This document shows positions 47,060 through 56,556 of a stretch of 64,000 bases of DNA, piece by piece. The notes below the pieces were generated by a model. The model made no database searches, was not told where the DNA came from, and was given only the letters and a program-made list of their open reading frames with translations. The DNA lies in contig NZ_OZ061549.1 of NCBI RefSeq assembly GCF_964065165.1, positions 2,584,639-2,648,638 of the forward strand. The letters are read 5' to 3'. Made by a program: the position numbers and the translations under genes. The first letter of the stretch is position 1. Each line of letters starts with the position of its first letter. Source of the DNA: Levilactobacillus yonginensis. GTDB lineage: Bacteria; Bacillota; Bacilli; Lactobacillales; Lactobacillaceae.

Positions 47060-47090
47060 ATCGTCTGAGACTAGTCTCGGACGATTTTTT
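47060..47090 (+). terminator. Terminator after the small XRE gene
   Basis: ATCGTC-GAGAC pairs with GTCTC-GACGAT, followed by six T. The gap from here to the deo promoter (47091-47431) holds a weak GCCGGCTT/AAGCCAGC hairpin near 47140-47170 and no gene. Confidence 0.88.
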
Positions 47091-47431
47091 CTTAGCATGA
47101 TTTTTCGGGTGGTAATAGTTTAGGGGGACGAAGTTAGGCCGGCTTGGGTGGGGCTGATTAAGCCAGCCGTTTACCCTGAGGGGGGCTGGTTGAGCTGGTT
47201 TTGTACGGAGGTCGAGTAGAACATTAGTGACAACTAAGTAGCAACGACCGACCGCGGAGTGACCTTAACGAAAAAAATTAAAAAGAATTTTTACCAACAA
47301 AAATGCCCACTTGAACGTCATGCCCATGAACCAAGTCAATTATTTTAAAGTTTATGAAAGCTTGGTAGCACAACGATAATTATAGTAAAACGATATACCT
47401 AATTTGCAACGAATGAAAAATAATAATTTCA

Positions 47432-47499
47432 CAATGTATGACTACCGTGAACATTGGTGCAGAGAAGGGGTTTACAAATGTGCAAGATTCCGGTATTCT
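47432..47499 (+). promoter_or_regulatory. deo operon promoter and candidate DeoR operator
   Basis: TTTACA (47471-47476) and TATTCT (47494-47499) are spaced 17. Upstream, CAATGT (47432-47437) and ACATTG (47451-47456) form an inverted repeat with a 13-base gap, a plausible operator for the deoR product encoded downstream. No clear catabolite-control (cre) box was found. Confidence 0.6.
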
Positions 47500-47529
47500 A
47501 TGATAGACAAATGAAAGGGGTTTCATACT

Positions 47530-48219
47530 ATGACATTAACGACTGAAGAACTCGCAAAGTACATGGATCACACTAACTTAAAGGCGGATGCCACTGAGGC
47601 AAGTATCAAGCAAACTTGTGACGAAGCTGCCAAATATAACACGGCTTCTGTCTGTGTTAACTCCTACTGGATTCCGTTCGTTACTGAGCAATTAAAGAAT
47701 ACTGATGTCAATCCAATCGCTGTTGTTGGATTCCCACTAGGTGCAATGGCAACCCCTAGTGAGGTTTTTGAAGCAACTCAAGCAATCGAAGATGGTGCAG
47801 AAGAGATCGACATGGTGATCAACGTTGGTGAATTGAAGTCTGGCAACAACGAGGTCGTTGAAGCAGACATCAAGGCTTTGGCAACTGCCGTTCACGCAAA
47901 GGGTAAGTTACTGAAGGTTATCTTGGAAACCTGCTTGTTAAACAATGAAGAAATTGTTCGCGGTTGCCAACTGAGCGAAAAGGCCGGTGCAGACTTTGTG
48001 AAGACTTCTACTGGTTTTTCAACTGCTGGTGCTAAGTTGGAAGATGTTAAATTGATGCGCGAAACTGTGGGCAATCGTTTGGGCGTGAAAGCTTCCGGTG
48101 GTATTCACAGTAAGGATGAAGCTTTAGCCATGATTGATGCTGGTGCTAGTCGGTTAGGGGTCAGTGCGACAGTTGCCATCTTAACGGGTGAATCAGCACA
48201 GGCGAAGTCAGGTTACTAG
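47530..48219 (+). CDS. deoC: Deoxyribose-phosphate aldolase
   Basis: DeoC splits deoxyribose-5-phosphate into acetaldehyde and glyceraldehyde-3-phosphate. The 229-residue product has the Schiff-base Lys158 in [14 protein letters not shown] and the second catalytic lysine region VKASGGIHS (about 192-200). GAAAGGGG precedes ATG 47530. First gene of the deoC-deoB-deoD-deoR-pdp operon. Confidence 0.96.
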   Translation: MTLTTEELAKYMDHTNLKADATEASIKQTCDEAAKYNTASVCVNSYWIPFVTEQLKNTDVNPIAVVGFPLGAMATPSEVFEATQAIEDGAEEIDMVINVGELKSGNNEVVEADIKALATAVHAKGKLLKVILETCLLNNEEIVRGCQLSEKAGADFVKTSTGFSTAGAKLEDVKLMRETVGNRLGVKASGGIHSKDEALAMIDAGASRLGVSATVAILTGESAQAKSGY

Positions 48220-48249
48220 AAGTTAATTTGTGAAAGCGGGGTTATCAGA

Positions 48250-49437
48250 ATGAAGTACAAACGTATCTTTGGGTTAGTCATGGACTCTGTTGGTGCGGGA
48301 GCTGCACCAGACGCTGATAAATTTGGCGATGTCGGCTCCGATACCTTGGGTCACGTGGGTCATCATTTCGGTGGTAAATTGGCCTTACCAAATCTAGCAA
48401 AATTGGGATTGTCGAATTTACACGAAACACCAATCGAGGGTGTTCCTGTGGCTGAAGCACCTAAGGCTTACTACGGTAAGATGCGGGAAATTTCAGCCGG
48501 CAAGGATTCCATGGATGGTCACTGGGAAATGATGGGATTGCCTGTGCGACAAGCACTGGACACTTTTCCTAACGGGTTCCCCGCTGATATCATTGAAAAA
48601 TTGGAAGCGTTCTCAGGGCGAAAAGTTATTGGTAACCGTCCAGAATCCGGGACAAAGATCATCGCAGAGCTGGGTGAACAACAGATGGCTAAGGGTGACC
48701 TGATTGTTTATACCTCTGGTGATTCGGTTCTCCAGATTGCGGCACACGAAGACGTGATTCCTTTGGCTGAGCTGTACAAGATTTGTGAATATGCTCGGTC
48801 CTTAGTCAACGGACCTGACTATCTGGTTGGCCGGATCATTGCGCGGCCATACGTTGGGCCAGATGCTGAACACTTTACACGGACCGCTAACCGCCGGGAC
48901 TTTACGTTGGAACCAACTGGTGAAACGGATTTAGACCGGTTGCAAAGAGCAGGCATTCACGTGGTGGCTGTTGGTAAGACGAATGACATCTTCTCTGGTC
49001 ATGGTATTGATGAAGGCTACCATAACGAAAGTAACATGGACGGGATGGATCACGTCGACCACGTTATGGCAGAAGACTTTACGGGCTTTTGTTTCATTAA
49101 CTTAGTTGATTTTGATGCCATGTACGGCCATCGGCGGAATCCAGACGGGTTTGGTCAAGCACTGATGGACTTTGACGCCCGGTTAGGGACGGTCCTAGAC
49201 AACATGCATGACGACGACCTCTTACTGATTACGGCCGATCATGGGAATGACCCAACCTTTAGAGGATCGGATCACACCCGTGAACAGGTGCCACTGTTGG
49301 CCTACTCACCAAGTTTTGAACAGGGTGGGAGTTTGGGTGTTCGTTCACCATTCTCTGACTTTGGAGCGACTGTGTTGGATAACTTTGGTGTGGCTGGTAA
49401 CGAAGAAGGCCACAGTTTCTTAGCAGACTTGAAATAG
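48250..49437 (+). CDS. deoB: Phosphopentomutase
   Basis: DeoB converts (deoxy)ribose-1-phosphate to the 5-phosphate. The 395-residue alkaline-phosphatase-superfamily product has the metal motifs [18 protein letters not shown] at the start and [13 protein letters not shown] (about 325-337). The usual phosphorylated threonine region AGKDTMTGHWE reads [11 protein letters not shown], with Ser87 in place of Thr, a conservative change. It lies 30 bases after deoC. Confidence 0.95.
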   Translation: MKYKRIFGLVMDSVGAGAAPDADKFGDVGSDTLGHVGHHFGGKLALPNLAKLGLSNLHETPIEGVPVAEAPKAYYGKMREISAGKDSMDGHWEMMGLPVRQALDTFPNGFPADIIEKLEAFSGRKVIGNRPESGTKIIAELGEQQMAKGDLIVYTSGDSVLQIAAHEDVIPLAELYKICEYARSLVNGPDYLVGRIIARPYVGPDAEHFTRTANRRDFTLEPTGETDLDRLQRAGIHVVAVGKTNDIFSGHGIDEGYHNESNMDGMDHVDHVMAEDFTGFCFINLVDFDAMYGHRRNPDGFGQALMDFDARLGTVLDNMHDDDLLLITADHGNDPTFRGSDHTREQVPLLAYSPSFEQGGSLGVRSPFSDFGATVLDNFGVAGNEEGHSFLADLK

Positions 49438-49467
49438 GTGCGACAACCATTTTAGGAGGAACTAATC

Positions 49468-50175
49468 ATGAGTAATCATTTGGAAGCAAAGATGGGCGAC
49501 ATCGCGGACACTGTTTTACTGCCAGGTGACCCATTACGGGCGAAGTATATTGCCGAAACGTTCTTAGAAAATCCAGTTTGCTATAATCGGGTTCGGAACG
49601 CCTTTGGCTACACTGGGACTTACAAGGGTAAAAAGGTTTCCGTGCAGGGTACCGGGATGGGAATTCCGTCCATCTCCATCTATGCGCATGAATTAATCAA
49701 CGACTATGGTGTTAAGAAGTTGTTCCGGGTGGGAACCTCTGGTGGGATGAGTCCCGACGTTCACGTTCGTGACGTGGTGCTGGCACAGGCCGCCACGACC
49801 GACTCTTCTATTATTCACAACACATTTGGCGGCGGTATTTACTACGCGCCAATCAGTGACTTTGGTCTGTTAGACACGGCCTATCACGCTGCCCAAGACC
49901 TGAACATTCCGGTACGGGTTGGGAACGTCTTAGCTGAGGACCGGTTCTACAACGATGAAATGGATCGTCAGAAGTTGGTGGACTACGGTGTCATTGCTAC
50001 GGAAATGGAATCAGCAGCGCTCTTCATGTTGGCTGCTAAGTACCACGTCCGGGCCCTTTCCGTTCTGACCATCAGCAACCACTTGATGACGGGCGAATCA
50101 ACATCGGCTGAAGAACGGGAGAAATCCTTCAACGACATGATCAAGGTTGCCTTGGAGGCGGCCGTTAAAGGGTAA
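49468..50175 (+). CDS. deoD: Purine-nucleoside phosphorylase (DeoD type)
   Basis: DeoD cleaves purine (deoxy)nucleosides with phosphate to free base and pentose-1-phosphate. The 235-residue product has [19 protein letters not shown] near the start, [16 protein letters not shown] and the [10 protein letters not shown] segment (about 178-187), typical of the hexameric form. AGGAGG precedes the ATG. Confidence 0.96.
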   Translation: MSNHLEAKMGDIADTVLLPGDPLRAKYIAETFLENPVCYNRVRNAFGYTGTYKGKKVSVQGTGMGIPSISIYAHELINDYGVKKLFRVGTSGGMSPDVHVRDVVLAQAATTDSSIIHNTFGGGIYYAPISDFGLLDTAYHAAQDLNIPVRVGNVLAEDRFYNDEMDRQKLVDYGVIATEMESAALFMLAAKYHVRALSVLTISNHLMTGESTSAEEREKSFNDMIKVALEAAVKG

Positions 50176-50196
50176 GACAGATGAGGAGGCAATCAT

Positions 50197-51177
50197 ATGA
50201 CGGAGACGACGGAACAGCGATTGGCTCAAGGACTAACTGTCGCGAAGATGTACTACCAAGCTGATCAAAGTCAAAGTCAGATTGCCGCTAAGTTAGGAAT
50301 CTCTCGACCAACCGTGTCCCGCTTGCTACAGTTTGCGCGGGAGCAAGGGTTGGTGCGCATTCAAATCGTGGACCCCGTGCAGGACGTACAAACGCTGGAA
50401 CAGGCGTTGACCGCGGCCTATCACGTCGACGTTCACGTCGTGCCTAGTCGGTCGACTGGTGCGGATGAGCTCTTAAGTGCGGTGGGGCAGTACGCCGCAC
50501 GTTACTTAGAAACAATCGTGAAAGAACATGATGTGATTGGTATCGGGTGGGGCAAGACCATTTACGCAATTGGGTCAAACCTCCAGCCAGACACCCTGAC
50601 CGGGGTAGAAGTCATTCAACTCAAGGGAAGTGTTAGTTATTCAACTGAGCACACCTACGCATATGAAAGCATTGACGCCTTTGCCAACGCTTTTCACGCG
50701 GTTCCTCAGTACTTGCCACTACCAGTGATTTTTGACCACCAACAAACTAAGGAATTGGTGGAAGCGGAGCGGCATATTCAGTACTTACTTGAGTTGGGAC
50801 GCAAAGCTAACATTGCAATTTATTCAGTTGGTACCGTCCGAAGTAGCGCATTGGTCTTTCAGTTGGGCTACCTGCACGCTGATGAACAAGCATTTTTGCA
50901 GGAACATGCAGTGGGGGATATTTTCTCGCGCTACATCGACGAAAATGGTGAAATCGTCGCCCCAACGTTAAACCAACGGACCATTGGCATCGATCTCGAT
51001 AACCTCCGGCAAAAGGCACATTCGATTCTGGTAGCTGCTGGCGACGCGAAGGTGCCGGCGGTGCGAGCAGCCTTACTAGGCGGTTATCCGAACTGCCTCA
51101 TTATTGATCAACACGCAGCAGCACAACTATTGAAGCTGGCGCCCGCTACCGATGCGGTTAAGCCGGCAGTCGATTAG
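50197..51177 (+). CDS. deoR: Deoxyribonucleoside regulator (SorC/DeoR-type)
   Basis: The 326-residue product has an N-terminal helix-turn-helix (SQIAAKLGISRPTVSRLLQF, about 27-46) and a C-terminal sugar-phosphate sensing domain of the SorC family, like Bacillus DeoR, which is relieved by deoxyribose-5-phosphate. Its place inside the deo operon makes it the likely repressor of the promoter at 47471-47499. GAGGAGGC precedes ATG 50197. Confidence 0.9.
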   Translation: MTETTEQRLAQGLTVAKMYYQADQSQSQIAAKLGISRPTVSRLLQFAREQGLVRIQIVDPVQDVQTLEQALTAAYHVDVHVVPSRSTGADELLSAVGQYAARYLETIVKEHDVIGIGWGKTIYAIGSNLQPDTLTGVEVIQLKGSVSYSTEHTYAYESIDAFANAFHAVPQYLPLPVIFDHQQTKELVEAERHIQYLLELGRKANIAIYSVGTVRSSALVFQLGYLHADEQAFLQEHAVGDIFSRYIDENGEIVAPTLNQRTIGIDLDNLRQKAHSILVAAGDAKVPAVRAALLGGYPNCLIIDQHAAAQLLKLAPATDAVKPAVD

Positions 51178-51195
51178 AAATGGAGTGGCTGAACT

Positions 51196-52494
51196 ATGAG
51201 AATGGTAGACATTATTGATAAGAAACGTAACGGTGGCGAACTGACTAAGGAAGAAATTCAAACTTTCGTTGACGGTGTCGTTTCCGGCGAAATTCCAGAT
51301 TACCAAACCAGTGCCTTTTTGATGGCGACTTACTTCAAGGATATGACGGATGAAGAACGGTCTGAACTAACTATGGCGATGATGAAATCCGGGGACCATT
51401 TAGACTTATCCAGTATTCCTGGAATGAAGGTCGACAAGCATTCAACGGGTGGTGTTGGTGATAAGACGAGTATTCCGTTAGCGCCAATCGTGGCGGCATT
51501 GGGCATCCCTGTACCCATGATTTCTGGGCGTGGTCTTGGACACACTGGTGGAACCTTGGATAAATTGGAAGCGATTCCAGGCTATCAAGTAGAAATCAGC
51601 GAAGCAGATTTCTTACAACAGGTAAAGGACCAGGGGCTGGCCATCGTAGGTGCCACGGGGAATATTGCTCCAGCTGATAAGAAAATTTACGCCCTCCGTG
51701 ACGTGACCGATACGGTGGATTCAATTCCATTGATTGCCAGCTCTATTATGAGTAAGAAGATTGCCTCGGGTACCGATGCTTTGGTTATTGACGTGAAGAC
51801 TGGTGCGGGTGCTTTCATGAAGACACTCGATGACTCCCGTGAATTGGCGAAGGCCTTGGTGGGCATCGGTAAAGGTGTTGGCATGGACTGCATGGCCATT
51901 ATTTCAGACATGAACCAACCCCTGGGAAATGCCATTGGAAATGCCTTGGAAATCAAGGAATCAATCGACCTCTTGAAGGGTGAAGCTCCAGCTGATATCA
52001 CTGACCTAGTGCTGACGTTAGGGTCTCACATGGTCGTTATGTCTGGTAAGGCGAAGGACTTGGATGAAGCTCGGGCAATGTGTGAAAAGACCATTGAAGA
52101 TGGTTCCGCACTGAAGAAGTTCGGTGATATGATTGAGGCCCAGGGCGGCGATCGGAATGTGATCGACCATCCTGAAATCATGCCCCAGGCGAAGTTCAAG
52201 ATTCCATTGCTAGCCAAGAGCAGTGGGGTTGTGAGTCAAGTTGAAGCTGATGAAATGGGAATTGCCAGCATGTTACTGGGTGGTGGTCGACAGAAAGCCG
52301 ATGACCAACTCGATTACGCCGTTGGTATCATGATGAATAAGAAGGTTGGGGATGCCGTCAAGGAAGGCGACACGCTGCTGACCATCTACAGTAATCGTGA
52401 AGACGTGGCCGATATCAAGGAACGGCTCTACGCGAACATTGAAATCAGTGCCAGCGCTAAGCCATTCACGTTGATCCACGAAACGGTGCGGTAA
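51196..52494 (+). CDS. pdp: Pyrimidine-nucleoside phosphorylase
   Basis: Pdp cleaves thymidine, uridine and deoxyuridine with phosphate. The 432-residue product has the signature [15 protein letters not shown] (about 79-93) and [16 protein letters not shown] (about 111-126) of the thymidine/pyrimidine phosphorylase family, plus the C-terminal PYNP domain. It ends the deo operon and is followed by a terminator. Confidence 0.95.
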   Translation: MRMVDIIDKKRNGGELTKEEIQTFVDGVVSGEIPDYQTSAFLMATYFKDMTDEERSELTMAMMKSGDHLDLSSIPGMKVDKHSTGGVGDKTSIPLAPIVAALGIPVPMISGRGLGHTGGTLDKLEAIPGYQVEISEADFLQQVKDQGLAIVGATGNIAPADKKIYALRDVTDTVDSIPLIASSIMSKKIASGTDALVIDVKTGAGAFMKTLDDSRELAKALVGIGKGVGMDCMAIISDMNQPLGNAIGNALEIKESIDLLKGEAPADITDLVLTLGSHMVVMSGKAKDLDEARAMCEKTIEDGSALKKFGDMIEAQGGDRNVIDHPEIMPQAKFKIPLLAKSSGVVSQVEADEMGIASMLLGGGRQKADDQLDYAVGIMMNKKVGDAVKEGDTLLTIYSNREDVADIKERLYANIEISASAKPFTLIHETVR

Positions 52495-52542
52495 GCGTGT
52501 TTACCAGCTACTTTAGCGCTAACGTTTTAACTGAATAAACAG

Positions 52543-52573
52543 GGGTCTGGGGCGTTGGTCCCAGACCTTTTTT
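52543..52573 (+). terminator. Terminator after pdp
   Basis: GGTCTGGG pairs with CCCAGACC, loop of about eight, then six T. The rest of the gap to gshA (52574-52922) holds no gene. Confidence 0.9.
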
Positions 52574-52817
52574 AGCCGCGTTAAATTTACTAACGAAATT
52601 CAACGGGAAAATGTCACCCCCTAATGATCGATTGAGTCAGAATACGTAGAATTCACAACGAAATCTGGTTTACAGGAAGATTGGCAAGTGTTCGAACTGT
52701 TCATGTTGGCTTAGCTAACGTAGTCCTGTCAGGTGATAAAAGGGGGAATGAACGTGCGGCAGGTGATTCAGCTTAGGGTCTGCTTATTAGTGGGATGACA
52801 CGTGCATGTGAGGACTT

Positions 52818-52837
52818 CATATTTTTGGTAAAATATG
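52818..52837 (+). promoter_or_regulatory. Perfect palindrome over an extended -10 upstream of gshA
   Basis: CATATTTT-TGGT-AAAATATG has perfect 8-base arms and contains TGGTAAAAT, an extended -10. A protein bound there would block this promoter. It lies about 85 bases before gshA. Confidence 0.55.
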
Positions 52838-52922
52838 ACACAATAAGAGTGACAGGGGCATCAATATTGTTTACACTTTAGGGTAAAGTCAACCAAACTG
52901 AAGGTCAGGGGATGTTGCCGCC

Positions 52923-54440
52923 ATGCTGGACAATTTATTAGCGGTTATTCGTGAAGAAAACTTATCGGAACAACTTTATCACAGTCTTGTTGGATTAGAG
53001 ATTGAAGAACAGCGCATTGATAAGCACGGTCGGTTAAGCCGACAGCCGCATCCTAGTAAGCTGGGCTCCCGAACGTTTCATCCGTACATCCAAACTGACT
53101 TTACCGAAACGCAACTTGAAATCATTACGGACCCGAATCCTAACATCGGTGGGACGCTAGACCAATTAGATACGCTTCAGACAGTCGCTTACCGCTCACT
53201 TGAGGGGGACGACCGAATCTGGCCATTAAGTATGCCACCGATCATGGACCACGACGACTTGCAGTATGTGGCGGACCACTTTGAACGGCCAGCTATGCGA
53301 CCTTACCGTGAGTATTTGGTTAAAAAATATGGGCTTCAACATGGGTGCCTCACGGGGGTTCACGTGAATTACAGCCTACCGGATCCCGTGATCCATCGTT
53401 TGTACAGTCACTACACCTCAGAGTTTAGTTCGCTGGTTGCTTTTAAGAACGCACTGTACTTCCGGATTGCCCAGAATTTTGTGCGGCATCAGTGGCTGTT
53501 GACGTATCTCTTTGGTGCCAGCCCCATTGCTGAGAAGGGATTCTTTGACCTGAAGCCGGAGGCCTTGCACAATCCCGTACGAAGCATTCGTAACAGTCGG
53601 TATGGCTTCGTCAACCTGCCACAGGAGCAAGTGACCTACACGTCGTTGCCGGCTCACTTGACACAGTTACAGCGCCTGATTGATGACGGTACGTACTTCT
53701 CTGCTCACGAGTTTTATGGTCCGGTCCGCTTGAAAGGCCAGGCCAATGAACGGGACTTTTTGACGGGGGGCATCCAGTACCTGGAACTGCGTGACTTTGA
53801 CAACACGCCATTTACGGGGAATGGGGTTAGTCGCCACGCCCTGTACTTCATTAAAATGTTCATGATTTACTTGCTGACGGAACAGTTACCGGATAATCTG
53901 GCGGATGAATTAACCATTGCGCGGGCTAAAAACCAGGAAGTGGCGTTGGAGAATCCGTTAACGCCGACAAAATTCCAGGATGAGGGGGAGCGAATCTTCA
54001 CTGATCTTCGGGAGATGGCTGATCAGATTGGTGCGCACACTGAGCACTGGGGGGTTATTGACGATCTGGAAGAAGTGTTGATGCACCCTGAATTAACGCC
54101 AGCGGCTAAGATGCTGACGCACATTGAAGACGATAGTTTGATGGCTTTTGGGCAGTCGGTGGCGCGGCGGTGGTATCAAGAACGGACTGTCACTAAGGAC
54201 TTGTTACCCCAACTGCGCCGACTTGCTCCGCAATCTCAACGTTTCATTTTATCGGCTTTACAGGTGGGAATTCGGTTTTATCAGGTCCGTGATGAAGATG
54301 GTGCGGATCTCTTAATGTTCACGTTTGATGGCGTGACCCAAGTTCTCGGCGAACGAGAGACTAAAGTAGATAATCCAGTAGAACATCTGCGGCGGTTATT
54401 CCCAGACCTGCCCCCCTTACCGGAGCAGCCTGCGAATTGA
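52923..54440 (+). CDS. gshA: Glutamate--cysteine ligase (GshA)
   Basis: It makes gamma-glutamylcysteine from glutamate and cysteine. The 505-residue product has the family start LVGLEIEEQRID, the QTDFTETQLEIITDPNPN region (about 56-73) and TGVHVNYSLPD (about 144-154). It lacks the C-terminal ATP-grasp domain of the fused GshAB protein, and no gshB is nearby. The cell may therefore stop at gamma-glutamylcysteine or make glutathione with a gene elsewhere. AGGGGA lies about 11 bases before ATG 52923. Confidence 0.88.
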   Translation: MLDNLLAVIREENLSEQLYHSLVGLEIEEQRIDKHGRLSRQPHPSKLGSRTFHPYIQTDFTETQLEIITDPNPNIGGTLDQLDTLQTVAYRSLEGDDRIWPLSMPPIMDHDDLQYVADHFERPAMRPYREYLVKKYGLQHGCLTGVHVNYSLPDPVIHRLYSHYTSEFSSLVAFKNALYFRIAQNFVRHQWLLTYLFGASPIAEKGFFDLKPEALHNPVRSIRNSRYGFVNLPQEQVTYTSLPAHLTQLQRLIDDGTYFSAHEFYGPVRLKGQANERDFLTGGIQYLELRDFDNTPFTGNGVSRHALYFIKMFMIYLLTEQLPDNLADELTIARAKNQEVALENPLTPTKFQDEGERIFTDLREMADQIGAHTEHWGVIDDLEEVLMHPELTPAAKMLTHIEDDSLMAFGQSVARRWYQERTVTKDLLPQLRRLAPQSQRFILSALQVGIRFYQVRDEDGADLLMFTFDGVTQVLGERETKVDNPVEHLRRLFPDLPPLPEQPAN

Positions 54441-54490
54441 GCTGATTTCTGATAAGTGAACGGCAATTTTAACCCTTAACTCTAAAATAA

Positions 54491-54536
54491 ACGACTACAC
54501 AGATTTTCCGTTTGGAAAACTTGTGTAGCCGTTTTT
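54491..54536. terminator. Bidirectional terminator between gshA and the permease
   Basis: CGACTACACA-ATTTTCC pairs with GGAAAA-TGTGTAG-CG around a GTTT loop, with five T on the plus side. It serves both convergent genes. Confidence 0.85.
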
Positions 54537-54560
54537 AGCATAGTACAGAAAACAGTAAAG

Positions 54561-55880
54561 TTATTTTAGCATTTGTCGTTGGTGCCAGTAGTATACAGGT
54601 AGTCCCAGTAGAGTGAGTGCCAACCCAGTGATAGCCAAGCCGGGTTCAGTCACGAAGGTCGTGATGAGGATGAAAAAACCACCGAGTAGGGCAATCAACG
54701 GGATGATGGGATACCAAGGGACCCGATAAGGTCGTTTCAGTTCTGGTTCCCGTTTACGCAAGCGGAAGACGGCAATGAAGATGAAGCAGTTGAAGACCCA
54801 CATGACGAAGACCAGCATATCTGTCAGTAAGTCGAAACTACCCAATAGCATCATAACTAAAGCAATAGTGAACTGGACGCTACCGGCAAAGTAGGGGACG
54901 TAGGTGTGCCGTGACAGACGCCGAAAGTATTTTGAAAAAGGCAGGCTGTCCTCTTCGGCCATGGCAAACGGAACGCGCATCCCGGTTAGGGTGTAGCCGT
55001 TGATGGCACCATAAACGGAGATCAAAATGCCAATGGTCACGAGCCGACCACCAAATTGACCGAAGAGGTGGATGCTAGCTTCGGCCGCTGCATTTTGATT
55101 GCCAGCAATTTGGTCAATGGGAAGGGTCTTGAGGAAGACTAAGTTAACCAGAGTATAAATGACGGTAATCAACGTTAGACCGAGAATGATGGCCCTTGGG
55201 AGGTCTCTTTCGGGGCGTTTCATTTCACCAGCAATGTTCCCAATTCCAATCCAACCATCGTAGGCAAACATGGTGGCAACGAGGCTCGCTGAAAAGGCGC
55301 TACCCCATCCCAGGCGATGGCCGGTTGAAATTGGCCAAAAGCTTAGTGGCACGTTAGCGGGGGCAAACAGGCCCACACTGACGATGACGGCGATGGGGAG
55401 CAATTTAAAAATTAAAGCGACCGATTGGACGGTTCCACCAACCCGGGCACCCAAAAAGTTAAGGGCAGTAATACTACCACCACAGAGGATGGCTATAGGC
55501 AACTGCCACGCGCTACTGAGGTGGAAGAGGGCCAACCACTGGGTGCTGAAGACAATGGACAGAGCGGCGATATTAGCCGGATAGTAGACCAGTAGTTGCG
55601 CCCAGCCCATCAAAAATCCCAGTGGCTTACCGTAGGCGTATTCCAGATAGCGCATGGCGCCACCGGTTCGCGGGATGGCGGCTGCGAGCTCTGCGCTGGT
55701 TAAACCAGCACAGAGCGTTAATAGGCCACCAATCACCCAGGCAAGGAGGGTCATGTTGGCTGAATGATTGGCTGCAACAACGCTAGCCGTTTTGAAGAAG
55801 ACCCCGCCACCAATCACGGTTCCCATGACGGTGGCTAGGGCAGTAAAGGTGCCAATTTCTCGGCGAAGTTCTTTTGCCAA
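54561..55880 (-). CDS. APC-family amino-acid permease/exchanger (SteT/LAT-like)
   Basis: The 439-residue membrane protein has about 12 hydrophobic segments. TM1 carries TVMGTVIGGGVFFKTA (about 18-33) and the TM2-3 region AAIPRTGGAMRYLEYAYG, as in the LAT/SteT branch of serine/threonine and neutral amino-acid exchangers. Substrate not readable. TTG start with GAGAGGAG 11 bases upstream. Monocistronic. Confidence 0.85.
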   Translation of the reverse strand: MAKELRREIGTFTALATVMGTVIGGGVFFKTASVVAANHSANMTLLAWVIGGLLTLCAGLTSAELAAAIPRTGGAMRYLEYAYGKPLGFLMGWAQLLVYYPANIAALSIVFSTQWLALFHLSSAWQLPIAILCGGSITALNFLGARVGGTVQSVALIFKLLPIAVIVSVGLFAPANVPLSFWPISTGHRLGWGSAFSASLVATMFAYDGWIGIGNIAGEMKRPERDLPRAIILGLTLITVIYTLVNLVFLKTLPIDQIAGNQNAAAEASIHLFGQFGGRLVTIGILISVYGAINGYTLTGMRVPFAMAEEDSLPFSKYFRRLSRHTYVPYFAGSVQFTIALVMMLLGSFDLLTDMLVFVMWVFNCFIFIAVFRLRKREPELKRPYRVPWYPIIPLIALLGGFFILITTFVTEPGLAITGLALTLLGLPVYYWHQRQMLK

Positions 55881-56478
55881 GGTAAGTGAAACTCCTCTCT
55901 CTTTATGCGTGATTTAACCATTATAGCACTTACCTTTTATTGGGTGGATGAGAATTTTACTGTAATTGGCGTTTACAGTAGATGGTGTCTCAAGTGGCTA
56001 GGCGTAAGCTAAAGAATGGTCTTATTTTTCGACTAGCTGCCTCAGAAAGTTGTTGCGACTTGCCAGCTTGTCCCACGATGCAAGCAGGCTTGGAACGGCT
56101 GATAACACTGTCGCGGCAACGGCCCTCGACCTCTGCCAGAGGCTGATGATTGTATTTCGCCAGCTCAGTTTGTTAGTAATTCTCAATCTGGGTTGTGGTT
56201 GATAATTTAGTGCGGTTCGTTTAGTTGGTCTTAGATGAAAGGGAGTCACTTCATGTGACAAAGGACTACCAGAGGCTGTGTTCTTTGTTGATGGATACCC
56301 TGGCCTAGCTGGTTCTTTTAAATATAAGCATTGGTCCAGTAGAGGGATTCATTTGCTTTAGAAAGGCATGAAAGGTGGTTGATCCTTCTAAGGAGTAGAG
56401 TAATCGGCATAATATTGTTTGATAGCGTGACTATTCAGAGCTGGAGGATGCCAACCGGTCACTTCATATCTTTAATAC
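55881..56478. other. Non-coding gap between permease and gntP
   Basis: No gene is supported in these 600 bases. The only recognisable element is the repeat at 56069-56145. The stretch 56180-56478 shows nothing I can name. Confidence 0.6.
56069..56145 (+). repeat. Second intergenic repeat family, copy 2
   Basis: GTCCCACGATGCAAGC, CGGCTGATAACACTGTCG and CTCGACCTCTG align with 21499-21560 with short gaps. It is degenerate, and a reverse-orientation trace may exist near 46100-46150. Confidence 0.45.
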
Positions 56479-56517
56479 AAAAAAGGCTTCCGGGAACGAT
56501 ACCCGAAAGCCCAAAGC
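56479..56517 (-). terminator. Terminator of gntP
   Basis: On the minus strand GGGCTTTCGGGT pairs with CCCGGAAGCC around a short loop and is followed by six T. Confidence 0.9.
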
Positions 56518-56556
56518 AGATTAATTTGTCAGAAAAAATCAATTAAGAATCAATTA

